Assembly (NCBI RefSeq): GCF_907164915.1
Contig: NC_061867.1
Location: 41,462,338-41,526,337, forward strand
Source of the DNA: Impatiens glandulifera
Lineage: Eukaryota > Streptophyta > Magnoliopsida > Ericales > Balsaminaceae
DNA: 64,000 nt
Reading direction: 5' to 3'
Positions 43,903 to 54,382 of this stretch are shown piece after piece. The notes beneath the pieces are model-generated. The model searched no databases and was not told where the DNA came from. It saw only the letters and a list, made by a program, of their open reading frames with translations. Position 1 is the stretch's first letter. Every line of letters begins with the position of its first letter. A program made the translations under genes and the position numbers.

Positions 43903-46224
43903 ATGGCGACTAGTTTCATCCGGTCCTTTCTCACCACCCAGCGAACGGAAAGACTAGTTTTATGTCGCTTCTACTCTTCAACCTCTTTCCCTTCCCGTCC
44001 TTCTTCCGTCTCGACTATCTATACTTCATTTCTCGTTCGCTACCGTCCACTTGTAGCTGTGCCATTTAATTTCAACAGGATTTCGTCATCACCTTTCAGA
44101 AGCTTTTCTACACGCCAGACTTCGTCGTCTATTAGTGATCCGAATCCCAACTGGTCAAACAGACCACCTAAGGAGACCATACTGCTAGATGGGTGTGACT
44201 TCGAGCATTGGTTGGTCGTCATGGAGAAGCCAGAAGGAGACCCCACAAGGGACGAAATCATTCATAGCTACATCAAAACCTTGGCCATGGTGGTTGGCAG
44301 GTTGGGTCTTGTTATTTTCTATTTCTTTTGTTCTATGAAGAAGGGTCTGTAATTTATATAATATTTGTTGGCTATTTATCATTATTCATTGACAGCGAGG
44401 ATGAAGCTAGGATGAAATTGTACTCTGTTTCAACAAGACATTATTTTGCATTTGGAGCTCTTGTATCTGAAGAACTATCTTACAAGATTAAAGGTTTGAT
44501 TCATAGGCCATATTTCAGGATTGTTTACATTTGTCTCCCCTTTGTATTTAGCTTTTGGAACTTTAACCAGATGTTTTTGCACACAGAATTGCCAGGAGTT
44601 CGTTGGGTGCTTCCTGACTCATATTTGGATGTTAGGAATAAAGACTATGGAGGTATTTATGCTCTACTTTCTTTTCCATTTATGGAGGACTGGATCTAGA
44701 TGACACAAGGAAATATAGTGGATGTTTTCTTTTTTGTCGTATCATTTTGAATGTTATATTTGCTGATTCTTGGATAAAAAAATAGCTGTTGAAAAGTAGT
44801 GTAATATGGTGACCTGAAAATACAATAGTTTCTTCAAAAAAATGATTTGCTTGAGAGATGACAAAAGCCTTTCTTCTAATGCTGTGAAACTTTCCTCTAT
44901 GCAATGGTGCCTACCTGATTTACTAGTTAAAAGACCTGATTTTGTAGTGGCTTAACTGTAACTTATTTTGTCATTTTTTCATAGTGGGTATGTGAGTCTC
45001 AAAACTGTGGGCAATCTCTTTTCAAAGGAATCTTTTGCCAAAGATTGTTTTGACTCGTAAATTACTTTTGAGACACCTTCTACTGTTTGTTTAGTGGAGT
45101 GTATTAGTTAAACTGAGTAGCTACTCAATAATATTGTTCTTCTTGCCTATACTAGTTTTAATGGTCTCCAATAGAAGTGTAATTTACATTCTGACATAGT
45201 CGATAGTATGTGATACAAGAAAGTTATTGAAAAACTACTTAACAACTATAGAAACATTAGTTCTTTGTGGATCGTCAAGTGATTTAGCTACATTTAAAAC
45301 AAAATATATATTCATGCCCATTTGGAAACAATTTTTAGAGCAGGGGTCTGGATTTGGACTTGAAAGCATGGATAAAATATATATCATGTTCTGGAACATA
45401 AATTTAGTTAGATATTTATTCATAAATTTGTTGACAAGTTCTCATATAAATGGAGACCTAGCTATAGAAAGTGTTTCCAAATGGGCGAACTACAAAAAAT
45501 ACATAATATTATTGTATCCATAAGTTTTATTTTTAATTTATTTTATTTCATGGTGACAGGGGAACCAGTTATTGATGGCAATGCTGTACCGTATGATCCC
45601 AAGTACCATGAAGAATGGGTGAGAAATAATGCCCGTGCAAATGAGAGAAACCGACGCAACGACAGACCACGCAACTTTGACAGGTCAAGAAACTTCGATA
45701 GGAACCGCCAAAATATGTCACACAACATGGGAGGAGGAGGAGGTGCACCACCAAACATGTCCAGTCCAGGCAACAACATGGGAGGTGCACCACCACCAAA
45801 CAATATGTCGGGTCCACCACAATTCAACATTGGTCAAACAGGACCTAACAATACTGGAGGAGGAATGCCCCCAAATAACATAGGTCAAACAGGTCCTCAT
45901 TATACTGGGGGAGGAATGCCATCAAACAATCAACAAAATGGCCAGTACAGAAATGGACCAAACTATGGAGGAATGCCGCCACCCCAAAACAGAGATTATC
46001 AGCAGCAACCTAATAATAACTATGTACCAAACAGGTCTGATGGAAACAACCAATATCAACAGCAGCAGCCTAACTATGTACACAACAGACCTCCTCAGGA
46101 AGGGAACCAATATAATCAGCATCAGCCTAATTTTGTAGCAAACAGATCTGAAGGGAACCAATATAATAATCATCAACAACAGAATGTGCCTGGAAGAGAT
46201 GGGCCACCAACAAATTATCAATGA
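43903..46224 (+). CDS. MORF8: Multiple organellar RNA editing factor 8-like (MORF8/RIP1)
   Basis: Exons are 43903-44300, 44396-44493, 44587-44652 and 45560-46224, all GT/AG, giving 408 residues (Arabidopsis MORF8 is close to 400). MORF proteins join PPR editing factors in plastid and mitochondrial C-to-U RNA-editing complexes. Residues 1 to about 70 are Ser/Arg-rich and Glu/Asp-poor, as expected for a transit peptide. The MORF box spans about 91-205: [57 protein letters not shown] and [20 protein letters not shown]. Residues 210-408 are Gly/Pro/Asn/Gln-rich with NIGQTGP and GGGMPxNN repeats, as in MORF8. The ATG at 43903 (MATSFIRSF) is chosen over the in-frame upstream starts because it begins the transit peptide and follows a leader-like CT-rich stretch. 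Intron 3 is long (907 bp). Confidence 0.92.
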
Positions 46225-47510
46225 AAAATGCTCTTGTTATTTCTTTGCTGCGAATTTTTAATATATTTGCTATGCTTTTTTGCGCATGTATTCATGTTTT
46301 AATTTTTTGTAGTACATGATGAATCTACTATCTTGTTTAATTTGCAAGTTTTTAACTTGCATCAAATCAAAGTGTCATTTTGTAGGTAAGAATGGTAGAG
46401 ATAATTATTATACATCTTCCTTTTTCAAGTTTGGGTATTATTATTAATGTTTCCGAATGAATCTAGATAACTATTAATGATAATTTTTAAAAAATTGAGA
46501 AAAGAAATTTTAAATTTTAAAAACAAAATCTATCAAACATCATGAATGATTAACTATTAATATTTTATAATATTGAATAACATAATATTTAAAATAAAAT
46601 TAAATTTTGAGAGAAAAAATTTGTTTAACCAACTAAGCTAAAATAGATACTTGAGTCGAATTGTGTATTGACCCGTCCATAAATTTAAAACGGTAAAAAA
46701 TAAAATTAAAATTACTATAAATAATGTTTTGAACTTATAACCTACCCAAATAAGTATAACTAAGCTAATAAAAAACTTTATATTTAAATTTAACACTAAA
46801 TTTGATAAATATGGGACATTCTTACCGTTTGATCCAAAATTTAATGATGTTGTCGATTTATGTGATAGGTAGGTCTAAATGCATTATATCTTTATTTTAG
46901 ATGTTTTTTAAACTTTATATACTGATGAATTTAAAAATAAACTTAAACTTTTTACAAATTAAAATCATTTTAAAAATTTATATAATATTATTTTATTTAA
47001 AATATTTATATATAAATAATATTTTGTTTATTTCGTGCAAATTAAACATGTAAGGGTATATGCTAATCTTTATAATACATGCATTTATATAAAATTTTTA
47101 GAGTTGTAAATTTAATTAGCTATAATATAAGTATATAATAATAAGATATATTTTTATTTGTTATTATAAAAAAAAAGTTGTATATATTTTGATGTTATGT
47201 ACCCTTCTTGATTTTTAATATATTTTAGTTTCTCTCAACATCAATTTAATCTAAAATTTTTGTCGTAAATAGACTAATTTTAGTTAGGTTTAGTTTGAGT
47301 TTAAGGCAGTTAAAATTGAGAGTCCATCTAATATAATTTTATATATAAACTCGTAAAATCAAAATTTACAAAGTTATAAAGTTTATGTATATAAATTATT
47401 ATTACATAAACAATATTAAAATTCATCAATTTTTTATATTTAAAATAAAATTAATTTATCTAAATATAAATGAATAAAAATAATTGAAGAATATAAACCT
47501 ATCATATCAG
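46225..47510. other. 3' UTR and AT-rich intergenic region
   Basis: About 1.3 kb of AT-rich sequence with no gene. The 3' UTR of MORF8 probably occupies the first 200 bp. Confidence 0.5.
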
Positions 47511-47516
47511 GTTTCA

Positions 47517-47530
47517 GGCCCAACAGCCCA
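47517..47530 (-). promoter_or_regulatory. Paired site II elements (TGGGCY) upstream of the REX4-like gene
   Basis: GGCCCA (47517-47522) and AGCCCA (47525-47530) are TGGGCC and TGGGCT on the minus strand. Closely spaced site II elements, bound by TCP factors, are typical of plant promoters for ribosome-biogenesis and organelle genes. The 5' leader exon appears to start some 30-50 bp downstream. Confidence 0.55.
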
Positions 47531-47559
47531 AGTTCCTTCTTTTTTTCAAAACCTTCACT

Positions 47560-47716
47560 TCCTCTCCACAAGCAGACATTTTTCTTGCCAAAATCCTTAA
47601 ACCTTCTCTCTACCGCCCAGTTCTCACTCCTCAGTAATCCATCCCCTGTTCCTTCTCCAGAAAACGAATCCCGGACCGACGCTTCTGCCGCCGATCATCC
47701 ACTGTCCAGACTCTAG
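47560..47716 (+). other. Putative 5' UTR exon of the REX4-like gene
   Basis: A CT- and C-rich block (CCTCTCCACAAGCAGAC, CTTCTCCAGAAAACGAAT) ends at a good donor CTCTAG|GTTAGT at 47716/47717. The matching acceptor is probably ACAAACAG ending at 48665, 27 bp before the ATG. No start codon in this exon leads to the protein frame. Confidence 0.5.
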
Positions 47717-48254
47717 GTTAGTTCCTTTATCTTTTTCTCTTTTAAAATCCAGCCTAGATTATCTACATGTTTGTTTAATTACTGAGACCAAGAACTCATT
47801 ATATAAGAGGATTTAGTTACAGTTTCAATGGGTTTAGGTTAATTGATTAATCTAAATGTTTAATAATCAATTATTTAGTTACAGTTTATATGGGAGTAAT
47901 GGGTGGGTTAGTTTGTATGAGAGGATTTAATTTCAGTTACAATTTATTAATATGTTTGTTTAATTGATTAGTATAAATGTTTAATTAGGTTAGTTATTTT
48001 GTTTAGCTTAAATTGTATATTTTGATCTTGTTTGTTTATTAAGTGATTTGACTATAATATCAATTGGATAAGATAAAGAACAATGGTGTGATTGAATTTT
48101 TTGTGTCAAGAAAATCATAACCAATGATTTGATTGGTTTTACTGTTTATAGTTGCTTTACAACTTATAGTTTGCATAGCTGCTTTATATTCTATTATATT
48201 TTGGCGCTAGGAAAAAGAAGTTGCTTAGGTTAGCCAAATTCTCGGGACTTTCCC

Positions 48255-48365
48255 TTTACACAATCACAGTTATGGACCTCGCTTACGGTGGGAATTGAAC
48301 CCGTGACATTTTGGTCTCTTTGGTCAACTCTTCCATTGGGCGACATTCGGGGTATCTATTAGTAA
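48255..48365 (-). mobile_element. tRNA-derived SINE remnant inside the 5' UTR intron
   Basis: On the minus strand GGTTCAATTCCC (48291-48302) is a pol III B-box, and TCGCCCAATGG (about 48333-48343) is a degraded A-box at tRNA-like distance upstream of it. The region between (AGAGACCAAAATGTCACG) is shared with the remnant at 27345-27450. It cannot fold as a functional tRNA. Confidence 0.6.
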
Positions 48366-48692
48366 TCCTAATGAACATATATCTTTCAAAATGTTCAAAC
48401 GACAAAGAATTAAGAAACAACATAATAACTTTAAAATTTTTATTTATTTATTATGATTTTGAGAAAATAGTATATAAAAGACTAAATCTTTCATAATCCT
48501 TAATGATAAGAGGATTTGCATATTTTGGTTTCAAATTGCAAAACAAATTGTATATACCTTGTCATTTATAGTCATCCTCATAAAATATTACCAGGGAGAT
48601 AATATTTGAGACCTGAGAAGAGATGGTTCATTATTACTTATAACTTGAAAAATAGTTACAAACAGGGGAGACAGGGGGTCTGGAGGAATAAG

Positions 48693-51582
48693 ATGGGAAG
48701 TGAACTGAAAAACCCTAGTAAGAAGCCTCTGCCAAACCCTAATTGGGCTCAGCTTCGGCAGGTAAATTTCATTCTCTATGATATTCGATTGATCACTCTT
48801 TATCTATTGCTTATCTTTGATAGATGTTACTCATGCTCTGCAGAAGCTGAATCATGGAGCCAAGGTTGTCTCCAAGAGCGTGCTAGGTATAAACGATCTT
48901 AGTGTTACAAATTTTGCCTTATAATGTTTTCATTTTTTTGGCTGCTAATAGTTCTAAACTTTATAGGAAAGCGAAAGGAGAGAGATACCCTAAAAGAGGA
49001 TGAACCTCGTCCTAATCCTCTTATTCCCACCTCGTCGGATTTCAGGTATATTCTTCTTTCTTCTATGCTATGGTTTGAGGTTGAGTTGGGTCAAGTCTTT
49101 GTCTTTCAATGGGTGAAGTTCCTTTGACCTCTGGAAAATCAGGAACTTTATGTAACGCAAGAATCATTATCCCAAGCTATGGATCTTGTAATCATGCTTA
49201 ATCATATTTACCTTGACCAAGTATTGCATTCTGATTTATTTCAAATGAACGGAGCAAAGTCATTATCTTCCTTAGTCTGCACACTGGATTTTTTTAGGAA
49301 AGACCAAACCTCAATTTAATAAATAAAAGACAAACCCACTGCAAACAAGTAAGCCAAAAGAAAAGATACTCAATGTGCTGAGAATCGAAAGAAAAAATAA
49401 CAAACTTAAATTATGTGACTGAAAAAAGTTCAAATAAGCCCCCAAGAAAGACAACACCAATTTATTCTCATAGTTTTCCAAATAGTTCTCGAGAATTGTG
49501 ATTATGTTGGGGCAATAAGTGTTTAGTCAGTATCCATACCCATTCTTTGCACATAAGTCAACTAGTATGATTGTTCTTCCCTTTTCCACCCCATTGATTG
49601 GGAAATATTTGTTATAATTGGTGTATGACAGTTTTTCATGCTTCAGAACTATTTCTATCATTCTTGATTAAAAACATTTCCTTTGGTTTGCCTACTGACA
49701 ACTGTGAATTCCTACTAACAGCCAAACAGAAAATTCACTTGTGAATTGGACTTTCATTTACTTCATATTTTAAGAACGAAGCATAGACTAAGTGAATTGG
49801 ACTTCGAATGAGTTAAGACACATGATGCTTTACCTGGATGATGATAGTTGGAAAAGATAAAAAACTTAACCAAGTTTATATTAACAAAATCTTTGACAAT
49901 TACTGTCATTAAATTTTACTATATATATATATATTAGCTACCTTTTAGATGTATTTATTTTTCTTTCAAGTCTAACTTGTCAATTTTAATTGTGGAACTA
50001 TGATGTAGTGTTACAGATGCTGTAGCCATGGATTGTGAAATGGTTGGTGTTAGTCCTCTGGGTAATAAAAGCGCACTTGGCCGAGTCACAGTGGTATTCT
50101 TTACTTTCCCATTTTCTCTGGAGACAAGTTATATATAAATGAAGTCTTAACAGAAAAGGATTTTATATATAGATTGCCTTCAAAGATGTTTAGATGCTCT
50201 GTTCATGATGATATTTTATTTTTAACCATACTTAATCTATGTTTCAGGTAAATAAGTGGGGAAACGTTGTCTATGATGAATTTGTTCGGCCACTGGACCA
50301 AGTAGTTGATTTTCGAACACATATTAGTGGGATTCGACCTCGAGATTTGAGAAAAGGTCTTCCTCCTAACATTCCTTTTCATGTACAATTGTTCCATGAA
50401 AGGACATGACTAGGGAAAATAGATATAGGACTATTAGTATAAGTAATGGAACAAGGACTAACCGAATATTGAGGTTTAGTGGTCAGCTTATAGTATATTT
50501 TTATTAATGGGCCAATTTTCTGAGCCATCGACAAACACAACTAAATGTTCCTCCAGTTGGAATCTGATCGGACTCATCCTCAGATGAGAAAACTGGGTGA
50601 AAGTATTTACAATTTTAACAATTTTCGGACAGCCTATTAAATATTCCTAATACCATTTGCAGCAAAACAGTTTAATGTTGTTCAGAAGGAAGTGGCTGAG
50701 TTGATTATAGGAAAAATCCTAGTTGGACATGCCTTACGCAATGACTTTAAGGTTTGTAGTATTGTTTTTGCGATTACTGTAAAATGCTTGTGTCAATTAA
50801 ATTGTCTATTTTATTTAAACAAAATGTATCTCTCATTACAGGCATTGTTGTTGAGTCATTCAAAGAAGGATGTGCGAGATACAGCAGAATATCAACCTTT
50901 TCTCAAGTATTATTTTTTTTGGTTCTTTTGACTGCATTTAACGAAGGTCATTTTCTACTTGGTAACATAATCTTTTCTATTTAAAAACTAAACAGGGATG
51001 GTCGAAGTAGGGCTCTTCGACATCTTGCAGCTGAGTTTCTCGGTGCAGATATCCAAAATGGGGAGCATTGTCCGGTCAGTTTATAACTTTTTGGTGGTTT
51101 ATTTCCCTTCTCATTTTGCATATTCCCTGCTATCATAGATAATAGAGCCTATTGAAAGTGATAATTTTTCCTTGTTATCTTGATCATGATTTAGGTTATA
51201 GTGTTTTTATTTTTACTTTATTTGGTATAAAGATATGATTCAGATTATCGGGTGATTTTTAGCTTCATTTAGTACAAATATTATTTTCTAGATCATTTTG
51301 AAAATTTTGACACTTCCCCATCGATATAAGCATGAGATATAAGCATGAATACGTCTTCAATTTATTCGCTTTTTGTGACGAGATTTGACAGATGTTCTCA
51401 TCTTACAATCTCTTTGGTTAATGAAATATTCATGTTCCTTTATCTAGGTAGAAGATGCCCGAGCAGCCATGTTGCTGTATCAGAATCATAAGAAGGAATG
51501 GGAGAAACGAGTGAAAGACATGACCAAGCTCAAACTAAAGCAGAAAAAGAGAAAAAACAAAAAGAAGACCAATAAAGAATAG
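48693..51582 (+). CDS. REX4: RNA exonuclease 4 (REX4/REXO4)-like DEDDh 3'-5' exonuclease
   Basis: Nine coding exons: 48693-48761, 48844-48886, 48967-49045, 50009-50093, 50248-50356, 50663-50751, 50842-50906, 50996-51074 and 51448-51582, giving 250 residues. The exonuclease domain (about 65-215) has every DEDDh residue: D72 and E74 (AVAMDCEMVGV), D156 (ILVGHALRNDFK), H204 and D209 (EHCPVEDARAAM). REX4 homologues are nucleolar 3'-5' exonucleases of ribosomal-RNA processing in yeast and animals. The C-terminus (227-250) is a Lys-rich tail, probably nucleolar targeting. The exon 4 acceptor was set at GATGTAG|TG (50008/50009) because the next AG six bases later would break the frame. It is shorter than animal REXO4, lacking their long N-terminal extension. 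All exons are open; it is probably functional. Confidence 0.92.
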
Positions 51583-52458
51583 GCTTTAGTAGTAGTTAAG
51601 GGCATCATCACAAAGTATGAAATTTCTGACATGTTTGTTTATTATCAATAGAATTTTGTACATGAATTTTGTTCAACTTATATTGTTGTTAAAATTTTGT
51701 ATTGTAGTTTGAGGGTGGTTACTACTACTTTCTTTCACTATGATTTATTTCACTTATTAAGAGACTATATAAAGCTTTTTTATTTGAGTTTAATTATAAT
51801 ATTTAAAATAATAGTTTATTATTTAGTTTGAGTTTGTAATTTAGCCTAAATGTCAATATTATATTTTTTTACCTAACAAATAGGAATGAGTAATTGTTAG
51901 TCATTTTGAACTCTAAAATTGAGATTTAATTTAAATTGTAAGAATTTATATTTTTCTTACTTACAAAATATTAGTTATAAATTATTATTATTTTATATAA
52001 AATTAATTTAATAAATAATATAAAAATTTATACAATTTAAGATTCACTTAAAAACTAGAATTATTAATTATTTTTGAAAATAATAACATTTTAAGTTAAA
52101 TCTAAGCTTTAAGTGTATTTATATATAAAAAATATATATTTTGAATTTAGTATTTAATTTTTTTTAGTAGAATCATAATTGTGCTAAAATATTATTTTTT
52201 AAATTAATTCATTATCCTAAATATGTTCATGTTAATTTGTTATTACTTATTATATCTATTTTTAATTTTTTTTTCTTTCAAATATTAAATATAAAAAGTA
52301 TTTAAGTCATCTTATCTAATTACATTTTTATAAGATAATATTTTCAAACCATAATTTGATTGCTGTATAAATATTTGGATAAAACATGCTCTATATATCA
52401 ATTAATTAATATTATAGGCTTTATTATAATTAGGAGAGATTAGATATCCTTGAAGTCA
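51583..52458. other. 3' UTR of the REX4-like gene and AT-rich spacer
   Basis: No further exon or RNA gene is seen. Confidence 0.5.
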
Positions 52459-52758
52459 ATCTTGGCCTCGTTTTGGTGGAGGGGTTTTGGGATAAAACCT
52501 AGTTTTTATCCCAAAATCCAAACATCTTATCAACTATTAAATTAAATAATTTTATTATTTAAATACCAAAACTACCATCTAATTTTATCTTCTCTCTACA
52601 CTATCATTCTCTCACTTATACCATATCTTCTAAAGTCAAAGAGCAAATTAGTCTTTAAATTTTAAAAACCAGTTTTTTCCTACTTTTTATCAAACAAGAG
52701 TTTTTGGATAAAACCCAGATAAAATCCAAAAAACCACTTCCTCAAACAAGGCCAAGAT
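52459..52758. mobile_element. MITE of 300 bp with 15-bp terminal inverted repeats
   Basis: The ends are ATCTTGGCCTCGTTT and, on the opposite strand, ATCTTGGCCTTGTTT (one mismatch). Looser inverted similarity extends inward (GGGATAAAACCTAG against GGATTTTATCTGGG). The interior is non-coding. A target-site duplication is not evident, so the superfamily is open; hAT or PIF/Harbinger type are possible. Confidence 0.8.
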
Positions 52759-52789
52759 AAATTAAGTAACTAGTCAGATTTTCCGTACA

Positions 52790-53560
52790 TTTTAACAAAT
52801 TATAAACCATCTCTTTAATCTTTAATCGACTCATTACTCAACTATCTTCTCAATTATCTTTTCCTTATTTATACAATATCGTTCACATATTAACTATCAT
52901 TATCATACAACTATCTCATTCTACCAACCATGTATTATCTCACGTCGGTCAACCAACAAACTTTCATTCACATATTTAACTATCATATTATCACTAATAA
53001 TTTCCTCCTTATCGACCTCATCTCATATTTCAATAAATCAACAATCTCATTCATATATTTAATTATTATTATCATACAATATCTCCTTCTTACCGACCTC
53101 TGTCATATCACTTCGACTAACCATCATATTCATTGTTCTCAAATCGAACTACCCGTTTAAGCAATTACACCCTAACCATTGCCCATTATATATTAAAGAT
53201 CTTTTACCAGTTACCGACCGACCAGTTACGACCGACCTCTTGACATCTCACTTTAACCCTACCAACATATCTCATTTTCTTTAAGTGGAACTATCATTTT
53301 GTGCATTCTATAACCATATCACAATATATATTAAAAAAAAGTTACACACTTATCAACCTTTTACCATCTTCACTTATTATCTTATTTCGGTTAACCAATA
53401 TATCCCTTATTCATCAATCGAACTATTATTTCGAACATTTTACACCTCAACTATCTCACCCACTTACCTCGATCAACCAACATATCCCTCTTATTCTCCC
53501 ATTGAACTTATTTTCGAGCATTATATCCCCTTGATTTATTATGCATTATGAACATTTAAT
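52790..53560. repeat. Degenerate tandem repeat, left block (shared with 58550-58950)
   Basis: Units of roughly 90-130 bp repeat phrases such as CTCATTCACATATTTAACTA, TTATCGACCTC, TCTCACTTCGATCAACC and TCGAACTA. They yield meaningless Ile/Tyr/Ser-rich ORFs. The same family reappears at 58550-58950 beyond the PPR pseudogenes. Confidence 0.75.
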
Positions 53561-54300
53561 TTTTATATTGATTTATTTTTATAACTTTATATATGAATAT
53601 ATAATTAACAATTCAAATTCAAAGTAAACACTAAACTCATACTTAAAAAATTTATCATTAATTATTGATGTATATATATAATTATTTATTAAAAAAAATT
53701 AAATGTAAAAAACATATAAGATTAAAAAATTAAATTAATATAAAATTAAAATAATGATGTTATTAATAATATATGAAGAGGAGTAAAATAATATTTTAAC
53801 TTAAATAAAAAAATGAGAGAACAAATATATTAATATAATTTAAAAGTGATAAATAATTTAAATAAATAATTATTTTTATTTAAATATATCACAAATTAAT
53901 TTATATATATGTTTAATATAAATTAATTTGTTTTTATTAAATATATTCTGAATTAATTTTTAAATAATTACCCGTTTAACTCTGGCTGCATTTCAACTAA
54001 TTAGTTTTAAAATGTGTTTTGGGTTAATATAAAGTTAGGATTTTGGAGTTTCCATACAATAAATATTATTTATATATTGAATGGTTAACCAAAACTCATT
54101 TAAAATAAATAAATTATTTATACTTATTTTCTTTTTTAAATAATATATATTATAATTTAAACAAAACATAGTTTAGGCATATGTTTGAGAGGTTTTAGGG
54201 ACTCCGGCCGGACTGTTAGTTGATAAACTCCGATTGAAGAGATCAGATTTTACGTGCAAGTGACTACGCCGGCGACGGTACGGTATAAATATCCCCTTCG
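53561..54300. other. AT-rich spacer, then CG-richer leader before the PPR pseudogene
   Basis: 53561-54180 holds nothing recognisable. From 54190 base composition rises and GGTATAAATATCC (54281-54293) is a TATA-like box about 95 bp before the PPR start. Confidence 0.45.
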
Positions 54301-54382
54301 TCTCCACGCTCAAGAAGAATCGATGTCGGAAACCTTTTGAAACATCAGGCTGAGTCTACACATTTATACGACAAGACTGTGA

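Noticed and set aside
45543..46221. Several open minus-strand and alternative plus-strand frames
   Set aside because: They are shadows of the low-complexity last exon of the MORF8-like gene.
48255..48365. A tRNA gene, because of a good B-box
   Set aside because: The acceptor stem and anticodon arm do not pair and the A-box is degraded; a SINE remnant explains it better.
52930..53551. Three plus-strand ORFs of 76-88 codons
   Set aside because: They translate the degenerate tandem repeat and have repeat-derived Ile/Tyr/Ser composition.
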